A stretch of 64,000 bases of DNA from Methylobacterium bullatum (GCA_902712845.1 LR743504.1:3322001-3386000), one strand, 5' to 3'; positions 33,829 to 42,992 are shown, numbered from the stretch's first letter. Translations and numbers: made by a program. Notes: generated by a model from the sequence alone, not told the origin.

Positions 33829-34887
33829 ATGGGTATTCAGTTCAAGACCGACGAAACCTTCCGGGGAGACTTCTCCTACCGGAACAGCGACGCGGCGGTG
33901 CTCCGCTTCCCGTTTCCGTTCGGCGAAGACCGGTACATGTACTCGGTCAACATCGAGCCGCATGTGAAAGCGGGCACGTCGCCGGCCTTCGAACACGCGT
34001 TCGACGTGGACGAACATTACGTCGCCGAATGCCGGGAGCGCGCGATCGTCCTCGATCACGACCCGAAGCGATGCCAGGTGCTGCCGCACATGATGCCGGC
34101 GCAATGGGACACGCTCGAACTCCTGATGGAGAGCCTGTCGGCGGATTACCCCGAGCATTTCAGCCTGACGCGGGACGGCACCGCCTGGCACTGGATCAAC
34201 CGCCCCCTGGGCCTCGACCAGCGCTTCGTCTTCGGCGACGCGTCCACTCTGCCCTGCGAGCCGTTCGAGTACATCACCCGGCAGGCTCAGGGGGACTTCA
34301 CCCTGCAGGATCAGCGGGACGACAACCTCTACGTCGATGGCGGCATGGTCACCACGCAGGCGGATTGGTCGCTGGAATTCGATATCGGGATGAGCTTCCA
34401 CGAGTGGCACGGGCCGGTGCCGCTGGCGCACGAGATCGGGGTGTTCGACCGGGCGCTGCAATATCTCCTGCGCCTGCAATACGGGCATCCCGTCCGCCGG
34501 CTGAACTGGACGATGACGATCAACCCGCGCCTCGACACGTCGCCCGAGAACTATCCCGATTGGGGACCGGACCGCACCACCGTGACCCCGGAGAACATCG
34601 CGGGCAAGCTCCACCTGCGCGTGGAGTTGCAGACCCTGTTCCGCCTGCCGCGCTCCAACGCGATCCTGTTCGGGATCCGCTGCTACCTGATCAGCCTGCA
34701 GGACATCGAGCGGGTGGAGAAGTGGCGCAAGCGCCTTCACCGCGTCCTGGCGAGCCTCCCGCCCGAACTCGTCGAGTACAAGGGCCTGACCCGTTTCCAC
34801 GGCATGGCGGTGGCGCGCCTCGCCGCCATGGACGACGGGGCGCCCCTGTCCCTCGGGATCCAGCCGGACCAGGCCCGCCTCGAATAA
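33829..34887 (+). CDS. dmmC: Heme-dependent oxidative N-demethylase, DmmC (DUF3445)
   Basis: A 352-residue DUF3445 protein, the heme-containing catalytic component of dimethylamine monooxygenase. Conserved blocks include DHDPKRCQVLP, MQEDLVLLR-equivalent YITRQAQGDFTLQDQRDDN, WSLEFDIGMSFHEWHGPVP, RLNWTMTINPRLDTSPENYPDW and LHLRVELQTLFRLPRSNAILFGIRCYLI, with conserved His/Arg residues that could bind heme and substrate. ATG at 33829 is preceded by GGGAAGCTGAG. It closes the dmmABC operon. The neighbouring tmm and tdm genes supply its substrate. Confidence 0.87.
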   Translation: MGIQFKTDETFRGDFSYRNSDAAVLRFPFPFGEDRYMYSVNIEPHVKAGTSPAFEHAFDVDEHYVAECRERAIVLDHDPKRCQVLPHMMPAQWDTLELLMESLSADYPEHFSLTRDGTAWHWINRPLGLDQRFVFGDASTLPCEPFEYITRQAQGDFTLQDQRDDNLYVDGGMVTTQADWSLEFDIGMSFHEWHGPVPLAHEIGVFDRALQYLLRLQYGHPVRRLNWTMTINPRLDTSPENYPDWGPDRTTVTPENIAGKLHLRVELQTLFRLPRSNAILFGIRCYLISLQDIERVEKWRKRLHRVLASLPPELVEYKGLTRFHGMAVARLAAMDDGAPLSLGIQPDQARLE

Positions 34888-34891
34888 CCCC

Positions 34892-34936
34892 CCTCATCCT
34901 GAGGTAAATCCTTGGAAAGAAGACTTAAACAGGCTT
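34892..34936. repeat. Deleted remnant of repeat family A
   Basis: CCTCATCCTGAGG (34892-34904) is the 13-bp end of repeat A. The bases after it (TAAATCCTTGGAAAGAAG...AAACAGGC) resemble those that follow the complete copy at 12965-13071 (TCAAGCCTTAGGAAAAGC...AAACGGGC). This suggests an internally deleted copy that also shares flanking sequence. It separates the convergent dmmC and SDR genes. Confidence 0.5.
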
Positions 34937-35818
34937 TTAGATCATGTGCGCCATGCCCATGGCCCTGAGCACGTCGTTCTGAATGGGAGCGACCGCCTCG
35001 TTGATGCGCGCGACGCCGAAATCCACGCCCTCCGGCATCACGACCGTGCGCAGGGGACGCCGCTCCGTCGCCTCGACCAGCCCTGCGATCGCATCGGCGA
35101 CCCGTTGCGGGCGCGGCGGATGGGCGGGATCGTACGACTGGTCGGCATGGGCCTTGATCTGGCCCGGGATCGCCGCGACCTCGCCATACGAGGTCAGGAC
35201 CCCCGCATCGGACGGTTCGGGGCTGGACGAGATGAGGTTGCTCGGGAACTGGCCCGGCTCGACGATGACCGAATCGACCCCGAAGCCGGTGAGCTCGTAG
35301 CGGTAGGTCTCCGCCAGTGCCTCGAGCGCGAACTTGCTCGCGGCATAGACTCCGAAGAAGGGAATGACGAACCGCCCCATCAACGACGTGACCTGCACGA
35401 GAAGTCCGCTGCCGGCGGCGCGCATGTGCGGCAGGACGGCCCGATTGGCGCGAACGGCCCCGAAGACATTGACCGCGAACAGCCGTTCGACATCGGCGGT
35501 CGTATAGGCTTCCGTCACGCCGATGGGCATCAGGCCGGCGTTGTTCACCAGAACGTCGATCTTGCCGTGCCGGGCGATGACCGTGTCGATGGCGGCCTGG
35601 ACCGATGCGTCGCCGGCCACGTCCATTTCGAGAACCTGAAGCGGAGTCCCGTCCGCCTTCGCGGCGTCGATCAATTCGCTCCGGACCGCGCTGTTCCGGC
35701 CCTCGACGTCCCGCATGGTCGCGATGACGGTATGACCCCGCCTCGCGAGTTCTAGGACCGTGAGCTTTCCGAAACCACTGCTCGCGCCGGTCACGACAAC
35801 GACTTTACCGCTCATCAC
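34937..35818 (-). CDS. Short-chain dehydrogenase/reductase
   Basis: A 293-residue classical SDR. The cofactor motif TGASSGFG is at residues 10-17, NNAG at 92-95, and the catalytic Ser145, Tyr158 and Lys162 (VYAASKFALE). A basic residue after strand 2 (MRDVEGRN) suggests NADPH use. TTG or ATG codons near 35818 give the start MMSGKVVVVTGASS. It is divergent from the following LysR gene over a 209-bp region carrying a perfect 12-bp palindrome, so it is probably the regulator's target. The substrate is unknown. It has no clear link to methylated amines apart from position. Confidence 0.9.
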   Translation of the reverse strand: MMSGKVVVVTGASSGFGKLTVLELARRGHTVIATMRDVEGRNSAVRSELIDAAKADGTPLQVLEMDVAGDASVQAAIDTVIARHGKIDVLVNNAGLMPIGVTEAYTTADVERLFAVNVFGAVRANRAVLPHMRAAGSGLLVQVTSLMGRFVIPFFGVYAASKFALEALAETYRYELTGFGVDSVIVEPGQFPSNLISSSPEPSDAGVLTSYGEVAAIPGQIKAHADQSYDPAHPPRPQRVADAIAGLVEATERRPLRTVVMPEGVDFGVARINEAVAPIQNDVLRAMGMAHMI

Positions 35819-35980
35819 TCAACCCTTCCGATTGTCGTCCCAGCCGTGCCTTCGGTCAGGAACCGCGTCGGCTGCCCATGGGGCGGAGCCGTTCCTGTCC
35901 GGGCCGCGCTGTACGCCCGCCACTCCTCTAGCGTAGATTGCCATTCGGCTTTAGACCCAGTTATTCGCTTCTTTGTTGCC

Positions 35981-35992
35981 TGTAGCGCTACA
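35981..35992. promoter_or_regulatory. Perfect palindrome in the SDR-LysR divergent promoter region
   Basis: TGTAGCGCTACA is a perfect 12-bp palindrome located 36 bp before the lysR ATG and 163 bp before the SDR start. It fits an operator for the divergent LysR regulator (contains T-N-A-type symmetry). Confidence 0.4.
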
Positions 35993-36027
35993 ATCCACGT
36001 GGCAGGCCGTGCGGGACCGGGCGACCG

Positions 36028-37059
36028 ATGCGAGACAAGTTCGATGGCGTGCAGATCTTCGTGGAGGCGGTGGAGGCCGGAGGGTTCGCGCGGGCGGCCG
36101 ACCGGCTGGCCCTGTCACGCTCCGCCGTCGGCAAGGCCGTGGCGCGCCTCGAAGAGCGGCTCGGCGTGCGGCTGTTCCAACGGACCACGCGAACGCAGAG
36201 CCTGACGGAAGCCGGGCAGCAATTCTACGAACATTGCCTGCGGGCCGTCGAAGAAATGCGCACCGGCGAGGCGCTCCTCGAATCGGGCCGCCGGGAAGTC
36301 GCGGGGTGCTTGAGGATTTCGATGCCCGTTCTCCTCGGTCGGCGCTGCGCGGCGCCGATCCTGCTCGACTACGCCAAGGCGCATCCGAAGCTGGAACTCG
36401 AGCTGAACTTCAGCGACCGGGTCGTCGACCTGATCGCCGGCGGCTTCGATCTCGGATTGCGCTTCGGCGCGCTCGGCAACAACAGCTCCCTGCGTGCCCG
36501 GCGGCTGGTGACGGAACGCATGGTGCTGTGCGCTGCCCCGTCCTACCTCGCCGCGCGCGGACGGCCGGACGACATTGCCGATCTGGCCGGGCACGACACG
36601 CTGGTCTATGCGCGCGGCGACCGCGGCTATGTCTGGCGCCTGCCGGATGCCGGCGGGGTCCTCGTCCCCGTTTCCCCCCATGCCAGGCTTCGGTTCGACG
36701 ACGTCGAAGTCATCCTGGCCGCCGCCAAGGCCGGGCTCGGCCTCTGCTGGCTCCAGCATTGGCTGATCCGCGACAGCCTGCAGGCGGGCGAACTCGTCCA
36801 GCTCTGGGCGAACCGCCCCTACGCGACCATGGATTGCTACGCCGTCTGGCCCGCGGCACGGTATCTGCCGCTGCGGTCGCGCCTCGCCATCGACGCGCTC
36901 GCCAGCCGGATGCCGAGGGACGACATCCTCCATCGCGCATCACGCAACGGCGACGAGGAGGACGCCGATGCCGATGGCGGCGACGTCCTCACCGTCGACC
37001 CCGCCGCCGGCACACCGCCAAAGGCTGCAAAACTCAAGACACCCGAATCGTTTCCGTGA
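36028..37059 (+). CDS. LysR family transcriptional regulator
   Basis: A 343-residue LTTR of the AaeR/DmlR-like branch. The HTH is at 1-62 (FDGVQIFVEAVEAGGFARAADRLALSRSAVGKAVARLEERLG) and the effector domain at about 90-300 (LRISMPVLLGRRCAAPILLDYA, DRVVDLIAGGFDLGLRFGAL). A non-conserved acidic C-terminal tail (GDEEDADADGGD) extends it beyond the usual 300 residues. It is divergent from the SDR gene, its likely target. ATG at 36028 (MRDKFDGVQIF) matches the family start. Confidence 0.9.
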   Translation: MRDKFDGVQIFVEAVEAGGFARAADRLALSRSAVGKAVARLEERLGVRLFQRTTRTQSLTEAGQQFYEHCLRAVEEMRTGEALLESGRREVAGCLRISMPVLLGRRCAAPILLDYAKAHPKLELELNFSDRVVDLIAGGFDLGLRFGALGNNSSLRARRLVTERMVLCAAPSYLAARGRPDDIADLAGHDTLVYARGDRGYVWRLPDAGGVLVPVSPHARLRFDDVEVILAAAKAGLGLCWLQHWLIRDSLQAGELVQLWANRPYATMDCYAVWPAARYLPLRSRLAIDALASRMPRDDILHRASRNGDEEDADADGGDVLTVDPAAGTPPKAAKLKTPESFP

Positions 37060-37128
37060 AGGGCGCAGCCACGAGGGGAAGGAGGGCAGGGCGGCGCAGC
37101 CGGCGAACCATGTGAACGTCGTCCTCCC

Positions 37129-38187
37129 TCAGGCCGAGGGGAAGAACGGGCTGAACTTCTTGATGAGATCGCGCTCGGAGGTGACCTCCGCCTTCCGGTA
37201 GATGCGGATCTTGCAGTTCTTGACGGTGCCCTTGCCGATCCCCAGACTCTGCGCGATCTGGCCCGTGGCCTGACCTTTCATCGTGAGGGTCAGGATGTCC
37301 CGCTCCCGCGGGGTCAACGCCACCAGCACCTCCGCCGCCGCCCGGTAGCCCACCGATTCGTCCTGCGGCGCGGGCTTCGGCCCGAGCATGAAGATCCGGC
37401 CGCCCGGCGCCAGGGCGAAGTCCCGGTCGAAGACCTCCGATGTGATCACGTGATCGCGCGCATGGACCGTGCGGATGGCGTCCGACGGCGCCAGGGTCTC
37501 GAGCATCGGCAGGATCGAGGCATCCGACTGGACGGCCCGCTTCCAGGATTCGTTGGCGAACACCTCCACGTCGTGCCGGTCGCGGATCAGGGTCGGCCGG
37601 TTGAGGAGCCCCTCCGCCTGCGTCCCGTCGGTGTAGCGCAGGTTGCTGAACAGATGGCCGAGATGGCTCCGGTGGCATCCCTCCAGGGCGGGAAAGACCA
37701 GCTTGGCCCGCCGGATGTCCTCCTGCGAGAACACGCCTCGCTCGCGTTCGAGGAACAACCCGAAGCAGCAATGCCCCACCGTCGAGAAGAACATGCCGAG
37801 CTCGTCGGAAATGTTCGCGGCCGGCCTGAATATCTTGCCGTAGAGGATCGATTCCGGGCTGCTGTTCCCGATCTCCGACAGGGTCAGGATGCCCGGCTCG
37901 CCGCCGTTCTTCCAGTAGAGGGAGAAGGGATCGATGCGAAGGCACTTCTTGTTGTAGAACTCCACGATCTCGCTCGGAACCCCGGTCGTGTAGAGCACGT
38001 CGGGCGGGGCCACGCGCGAGTACCGGATGATCCACCCCGAATCGCTTTCCACGCAGAGGGCGAACAGGGACAGCAGATCTCGGTGAAAGCGCTCGGTTCC
38101 GATGGATGCGGCGACGTCGCCCAACCGGCTGTACCATTCGGCGGTGGCCAGCGGATCGGGTCCGCTCCGGATCGGTTCGTCCTTCAT
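37129..38187 (-). CDS. LuxR family transcriptional regulator divergent from tmm
   Basis: A 352-residue regulator with a C-terminal LuxR/GerE HTH at about 289-340 (LTPRERDILTLTMKGQATGQIAQSLGIGKGTVKNCKIRIY) and an N-terminal region of about 280 residues without a recognised sensor domain, perhaps GAF-like (GWIIRYSRVAPPDVLYTTG, YNKKCLRIDPF). It has no receiver domain, so it probably senses a ligand directly. ATG at 38187 (MKDEPIRSGPDPL) is chosen. It is divergent from tmm with about 600 bp between. Together with the shared TTCTC motifs this makes it the best candidate regulator of the methylated-amine genes, by position only. Confidence 0.88.
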   Translation of the reverse strand: MKDEPIRSGPDPLATAEWYSRLGDVAASIGTERFHRDLLSLFALCVESDSGWIIRYSRVAPPDVLYTTGVPSEIVEFYNKKCLRIDPFSLYWKNGGEPGILTLSEIGNSSPESILYGKIFRPAANISDELGMFFSTVGHCCFGLFLERERGVFSQEDIRRAKLVFPALEGCHRSHLGHLFSNLRYTDGTQAEGLLNRPTLIRDRHDVEVFANESWKRAVQSDASILPMLETLAPSDAIRTVHARDHVITSEVFDRDFALAPGGRIFMLGPKPAPQDESVGYRAAAEVLVALTPRERDILTLTMKGQATGQIAQSLGIGKGTVKNCKIRIYRKAEVTSERDLIKKFSPFFPSA

Positions 38188-38366
38188 CCTGAAGCGGTGC
38201 CATTCCCCATGAAGCAGGCGCGTCGTCGAGGCGCCCGGTTTCGGGCCCGCGCACGTTAAGTCGACCCGCGCCCCGCCCCAAGCTTCTTTACGCCGGACGA
38301 GGAGGATCCGTGCCCCCGAACGACTGGATCCCCCCTCTGCTTAACGGCTGTTCGCTCTATCAAAGC

Positions 38367-38446
38367 GGGTTCGACATGAGTCGCGACGCGCTCCCTCTCC
38401 TGGAAGGAGAGGGGACCCGCGCATCCCGCGAGATGTGTGAACATCG
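38367..38446 (+). repeat. Palindromic repeat family C, copy 1 (short form)
   Basis: GGGTTCGACATGAGTCGCGA then CTCCCTCTCCTGGAAGGAGAGGGG and AGATGTGTGAACATCG. The same blocks in the same order are found at 55034-55184, where about 70 bp more lie in the middle. The CTCTCC...GGAGAG part is a hairpin. Confidence 0.6.
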
Positions 38447-38520
38447 TCGTCCCACCGGGAAAGAGATAGGCCCGCGCCGGACGTCTGGGACGTGCCGCCG
38501 GGTTCGACTGGAAGGCTACC

Positions 38521-38535
38521 TGGCACGGTTCTCGC
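38521..38535 (+). promoter_or_regulatory. Possible sigma54 (-24/-12) promoter upstream of tmm
   Basis: TGGCACGGTTCTCGC matches the consensus TGGCAC-N5-TTGC at all but one position, with GG and GC correctly spaced. It lies about 250 bp before the tmm ATG. Nitrogen-controlled expression would fit an amine pathway. No activator binding site was identified with confidence. Confidence 0.35.
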
Positions 38536-38613
38536 TTAACAGTAACCCCCTTTTTTTTGCAATGCACAACTGAGCGACGACAGTAGTGCCAACAGTCACT
38601 ATTGCATGGTCAT

Positions 38614-38638
38614 TTCTCGGAGGCGTATAAATTTTCTC
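38614..38638 (+). promoter_or_regulatory. TTCTC-N15-TTCTC motif, site C, upstream of tmm
   Basis: TTCTC at 38614-38618 and 38634-38638, again exactly 20 bp apart. The spacer (GGAGGCGTATAAATT) is AT-rich toward the second half. The second half ends 147 bp before the tmm ATG, similar to the distance of site B from dmmA. Confidence 0.55.
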
Positions 38639-38785
38639 AGCAGGAATGTTCCGCCGAGGTTTCGCCCTCGCCGGATCTATCCTCGGGGGAGAATGGTCTT
38701 TGGCGGGCGCCCGGCACCGATCGGGAACCCGCCATCGGGAGACCCGGACCGCCCGGCTCACGAGACATAGAACGGGGATCTGATC

Positions 38786-40141
38786 ATGAAGAAGCGGGTT
38801 GCGATCATCGGCGCGGGTCCGAGCGGCCTCGCCCAGTTGCGCGCCTTCGAGGCGGCGCGGCGCGCCGGGGAGGAGATCCCCGAGCTCGTCTGTTTCGAGA
38901 AGCAATCCGATTGGGGCGGCCAGTGGAACTACTCGTGGCGGACCGGCCTCGATGAGAACGGCGAGCCGGTCCACAGCAGCATGTATCGCTACCTCTGGTC
39001 GAACGGCCCGAAGGAGTGCCTCGAATTCGCGGATTACTCCTTCGAGGAGCATTTCGGCCGGCCGATCCCGTCCTATCCGCCCCGCGCCGTGCTGCATGAC
39101 TACATCGCCGGGCGGGTCGCGCGCAGCGACGTGCGCAAGTACATCCGTTTCTGCACCCCCGTCCGCTGGGTGAGCTATTCGGAGGAGACCGGCCGGTTCA
39201 CCGTGACGGCGAAAGACCTGATCACCGACGAGCACCAGGTCGAGGACTTCGACTACGTCGTGGTGGCCAACGGTCACTTCTCGGTGCCCAACGTCCCGAG
39301 TTTCGAGGGGCTGGAATTCTTTCCCGGCCGCGTGATGCACGCGCACGATTTCCGCGTCGCCGACGAGTTCGCCGGCAAGCGCCTGCTGATGATCGGCGCG
39401 AGCTACTCGGCGGAGGATATCGGCACGCAGTGCATCAAGTACGGCGCCACATCGATCACCTTCAGCTACCGCACCAAGCCCATGGGTTTCGACTGGCCGG
39501 CGGGGTTCGAGGAGAGGCCGCTTCTGGAGAAGCTCGTCGGCAACACGGCCTATTTCAAGGACGGCAGCCACACCGAGGTCGACGCGATCATCTTCTGTAC
39601 GGGCTACAAGCACACCTATCCGTTCCTGCCGGACGACCTGCGGCTGAAATCCCACAACTGCCTCTACCCGGCGGGGATCTACAAGGGCATCTTCTGGCAG
39701 TCCAACCCGAACCTGATCTATCTCGGGATGCAGGACCAGTATTATACCTTCAACATGTTCGACGCCCAGGCTTGGTATGCCCGCGACTACATGATGGGCA
39801 AGCTCGCGCTGCCGGGTCCGGAGGAGCAGGAAGCCGACATCGCCAAATGGCTGGCCTATCAGGACACGCTCACAAACCCGTTCGAGGCGATCGACTTCCA
39901 GACGGAATACGTCCGCGAACTCCTGGCGGCGACCGACTATCCGCATCTCGACGTCGACAAGGTCGCCGAGCTGTTCAAGGAGTGGGAGCACCACAAGATG
40001 GAGGGCATCCTCACCTATCGCGACCGGTCCTACCGCTCGACCATCACCGGAACATTGTCGCCGGCCCATCACACCACATGGATGAAGGCGATGGACGATT
40101 CGCTCCAGGCCTTCATGGGGCTGCCCCAGGCCGCGGAATGA
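38786..40141 (+). CDS. tmm: Trimethylamine monooxygenase (flavin-containing)
   Basis: A 451-residue bacterial flavin-containing monooxygenase that oxidises trimethylamine to TMAO with NADPH and O2. The FAD motif GAGPSG is at 9-14, followed by [25 protein letters not shown]. The FMO identifying sequence [12 protein letters not shown] is at 178-189, the NADPH motif GASYSAED at 204-211, and the ATGY-like [11 protein letters not shown] at 270-280. Segments such as [17 protein letters not shown] and [12 protein letters not shown] are nearly those of the characterised Methylocella enzyme. ATG at 38786 is the start. It is followed by tdm in the same direction after a repeat A element. Confidence 0.96.
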   Translation: MKKRVAIIGAGPSGLAQLRAFEAARRAGEEIPELVCFEKQSDWGGQWNYSWRTGLDENGEPVHSSMYRYLWSNGPKECLEFADYSFEEHFGRPIPSYPPRAVLHDYIAGRVARSDVRKYIRFCTPVRWVSYSEETGRFTVTAKDLITDEHQVEDFDYVVVANGHFSVPNVPSFEGLEFFPGRVMHAHDFRVADEFAGKRLLMIGASYSAEDIGTQCIKYGATSITFSYRTKPMGFDWPAGFEERPLLEKLVGNTAYFKDGSHTEVDAIIFCTGYKHTYPFLPDDLRLKSHNCLYPAGIYKGIFWQSNPNLIYLGMQDQYYTFNMFDAQAWYARDYMMGKLALPGPEEQEADIAKWLAYQDTLTNPFEAIDFQTEYVRELLAATDYPHLDVDKVAELFKEWEHHKMEGILTYRDRSYRSTITGTLSPAHHTTWMKAMDDSLQAFMGLPQAAE

Positions 40142-40189
40142 GCGTGGAGCCGTTTTGGAGCCTATTTGAGTTGTTGTTCCAAAACTTTA

Positions 40190-40296
40190 CCTCATCCTGA
40201 GGTGCCGCGGAGCGGCCTCGAAGGAGGCCTCCAGTCGTCGCGCGATCCCTGGAGGGCTCCTTCGAGGCCCGCTGACGCGGGCACCTCAGGATGAGG
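40190..40296 (-). repeat. 107-bp palindromic repeat family A, copy 2
   Basis: It is bounded by CCTCATCCTGAGG and CCTCAGGATGAGG. The element as a whole is a near-palindrome (GAAGGAGGCCTCCAG...CTGGAGGGCTCCTTC). Its reverse complement aligns with the copy at 12965-13071, so the two are in opposite orientation. It lies between tmm and tdm and may modulate readthrough. Confidence 0.85.
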
Positions 40297-40489
40297 AGGT
40301 CTGATTGGACGATCGACTTTGACAGGAGCATCCGCCGAGAGATCCGATCAAGCAAGCTTTTGGCGCCTACCTTATTGGAATCATGCCGTTTCCCGGACCC
40401 ACCGGGAAGCGCCCTCCGATGGTGGTGACGGCCCCGTGCGGGGCGCGTCGGCCCGCATCCGTTGCGACCCGTTCACCCTGGATAGACAC

Positions 40490-42868
40490 ATGAACCAGAT
40501 CTGGATGCAGCCCGAGGGCACGTGGGGGGCAACGTCGCCGCGCACGCTCTCGTTCTCCGCGAGGGGAGGCGACTGTGCCTTCTTCGAGGTCGAGGCCGGG
40601 GATCGCCTGCGCATCGTCGATCCGGAGGGGTGCCAGCCCGCCCGGCTCTATGCCGGCCCCGGCGCGTTCGGAGAGGCGACACTGGGGGCGCCACCCCTCG
40701 GGGATATCCTGCGGAAACGAGGAGAGGAGGCCGTCGGCGGATCCGTGGAGGCCGCCCTCGCGGCGCGCGGCATCGCGCCGTCCGATCTCGAAGCCCATGC
40801 GCTGTTCCATGCAAAATCCCCGCCGGGATCGACCTTCCACGCCACGGCGGCGGCGAATTCCGTCTGCGTTCTCGTCATTCCCGGCGGCCCGATGGCGCCG
40901 GACGCGCAGGATCCGCCGACCGATCTGCGGGTGGAGATCGAGCCCGCCACATCCCTCGAAGGGAGGGCGCCGCCGCCGCTGGCCCCCCCCCTCCTCGACC
41001 TGCGCGTGAAGGCCGCCACCGCCGAGGCTTTCTCCGTCAAGGCCGGTCAGTACATCCAGATCATCGACGTGGACGGGCGCCAATGCGCGGATTTCCTCGC
41101 CTTCGATGCCGTCGCCCTCGAAGCGGGTGACGAATACGGCCTCGACGCCACCACCACGCATACCCTGATGGGATCGACGGCGCCGAAGCCCGGCCTGCTG
41201 TCGAAGTATTTCGACGCGCGCATGGTCCCCCTGGTGGAGATCGTCCAAGATACGGTCGGGCGCCACGACACGTTCATGCTCGCCTGCTCGGCCAAGTATT
41301 ACGAGGATATGGGATATCCCGGCCACTCGAACTGCACCGACAACTTCAACGCGGTGCTGCGCCCGCATGGAATCCGGCCCAAGAAAGGCTGGCCGGCGAT
41401 CAACTTCTTCTACAACACCGTCGCCGGGCCGGACGATACGATCACCATGGACGAGCCCTGGTCACGCCCGGGCGATTACGTCCTCCTGCGGGCGCTGACC
41501 GACCTCGTCTGCGCCACCTCGTCCTGCGCCGACGACATCGATCCCGCCAATGGCTGGTGCCCCACCGACATCCACGTCCGGGTCTATGACGCCGACAGCG
41601 CCTTCTCCAAGGGTATGAGCCACCGCATGACCCCCGATGCCGAACCGCGCCTCACCCGCGAATCCGGGTTTCACCCGCGCACCGCCGCCCTGACACGCAA
41701 GATGGAGGATTATCGCGGGTTCTGGGTGCCGACCTGCTTCAACGCGGCTGGGCCTCTGGAGGAATACTGGGCCTGCCGCGAGCGGGCCACGATCATGGAC
41801 CTCTCGGTCCTGCGCAAGTTCGAGGTGATCGGGCCCGATGCCGAGGACCTGATGCAGCTGGCGGTGACGCGCAACGTGCGCAAGCTCGCCATCAACCAGA
41901 TCGTCTATACCGCCATGTGCAACCCGCATGGCGGGATGATCGACGACGGCACGCTGTTCCGCCTCGGCCAGAACAACTTCCGCTGGATCTGCGGAGACGA
42001 GTATTCCGGCATCTGGCTGCGCAAGCTCGCCGAGGAACACAAGCTGAAGGTCTGGGTGAAGAGCTCCACCGACCAGCTCCACAACGTCTCCGTCCAGGGG
42101 CCGAGATCGCGGGCGATCCTGTCCGGCCTCGTGGTCAGCCCGCCCCAGGAACCCACGATCGACGAGTTGAAATGGTTCCGGTTCACTGTCGGGCGCATCG
42201 ACGGCGTGCCGGTCTTGGTGTCGCGGACCGGCTATACCGGCGAGCTCGGCTACGAGGTCTGGTGCCACCCGAGTCAGGCGACCGCGCTCTGGGACTCGAT
42301 CATGACGGCCGGCGAGCCGCAGGGTCTCACGCCGATGGGGCTCGCCGCCCTCGACATGCTGCGGATCGAGGCCGGCCTCGTCTTCGCCGGATACGATTTC
42401 TGCGACCAGACCGACCCGTTCGAGGCGGGCATCGGCTTCACGGTGCCGAAGGACAAGCCGGACGCCTATGTCGGATCGGAGGCCGTGGCGCGGCGGCGGG
42501 ACAACCCGCACAAGCGGATGGTCGGCCTCGACGTCACGGGCAACGAGCCCGTCGGGCACGGAGATCCGGTCTATGACGGCCGGACCCAGGTCGGGATCGT
42601 CACCAGCGCCACGAAATCGCCGATCCTCGGCAAGACCATCGCCTTGGCGCGCCTCGACGTCTCGGCGGCGGCCATCGGTCGGTCGGTGGAGATCGGCAAG
42701 CTGGACGGCCATCAGAAGCGGCTTCCCGCGACCATCGTGGCGTTTCCCCATTTCGATCCCAAGAAGACCCGCGTCCGGGCGGAATCGCCCGCACGCGGCG
42801 ATCAGGGACAGGCCAGCCTCGCCGAGCCCTCACCGGAGAGCGTCGCAACGGCCGGAATCCCCGCTTGA
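40490..42868 (+). CDS. tdm: Trimethylamine N-oxide demethylase (DUF1989 plus GcvT-like domains)
   Basis: A 792-residue TMAO demethylase that yields dimethylamine and formaldehyde. The N-terminal half contains the DUF1989 metal-binding domain (about 170-370) with cysteines at 266, 282 and 346 in MLACSAK, GHSNCTDNF and TSSCADD, the positions expected for zinc ligands. The C-terminal half (about 410-760) is a GCV_T-type tetrahydrofolate-binding domain (TIMDLSVLRKFEVIGPDAEDLM, NPHGGMIDDGTLF, SRTGYTGELGYEVW), thought to capture formaldehyde. Residues 34-49 (VEAGDRLRIVDPEGCQ) echo 183-198 (VKAGQYIQIIDVDGRQ), suggesting an internal duplication. ATG at 40490 is chosen. The stop TGA merges with repeat B. 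Confidence 0.94.
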   Translation: MNQIWMQPEGTWGATSPRTLSFSARGGDCAFFEVEAGDRLRIVDPEGCQPARLYAGPGAFGEATLGAPPLGDILRKRGEEAVGGSVEAALAARGIAPSDLEAHALFHAKSPPGSTFHATAAANSVCVLVIPGGPMAPDAQDPPTDLRVEIEPATSLEGRAPPPLAPPLLDLRVKAATAEAFSVKAGQYIQIIDVDGRQCADFLAFDAVALEAGDEYGLDATTTHTLMGSTAPKPGLLSKYFDARMVPLVEIVQDTVGRHDTFMLACSAKYYEDMGYPGHSNCTDNFNAVLRPHGIRPKKGWPAINFFYNTVAGPDDTITMDEPWSRPGDYVLLRALTDLVCATSSCADDIDPANGWCPTDIHVRVYDADSAFSKGMSHRMTPDAEPRLTRESGFHPRTAALTRKMEDYRGFWVPTCFNAAGPLEEYWACRERATIMDLSVLRKFEVIGPDAEDLMQLAVTRNVRKLAINQIVYTAMCNPHGGMIDDGTLFRLGQNNFRWICGDEYSGIWLRKLAEEHKLKVWVKSSTDQLHNVSVQGPRSRAILSGLVVSPPQEPTIDELKWFRFTVGRIDGVPVLVSRTGYTGELGYEVWCHPSQATALWDSIMTAGEPQGLTPMGLAALDMLRIEAGLVFAGYDFCDQTDPFEAGIGFTVPKDKPDAYVGSEAVARRRDNPHKRMVGLDVTGNEPVGHGDPVYDGRTQVGIVTSATKSPILGKTIALARLDVSAAAIGRSVEIGKLDGHQKRLPATIVAFPHFDPKKTRVRAESPARGDQGQASLAEPSPESVATAGIPA

Positions 42869-42985
42869 TACCAGACCTCAATGAGTCTGACTTATCGAGG
42901 TCTGCCCGCGCGACGGCGCGGCGGCGGTCGTCCGCCGGACCTCACTGCCCCTGACCTATGGGTCAGAGTCAGTGAGACTTGGTAT
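42868..42985 (-). repeat. 118-bp palindromic repeat family B, copy 2
   Basis: It begins ATACCAGACCTCAATGAG, whose first A is the last base of the tdm stop codon, and ends CAGTGAGACTTGGTAT. Full-length match to the reverse complement of 13309-13426, with the same length and two end hairpins. It lies immediately downstream of tdm. Confidence 0.85.
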
Positions 42986-42992
42986 GACGTGC

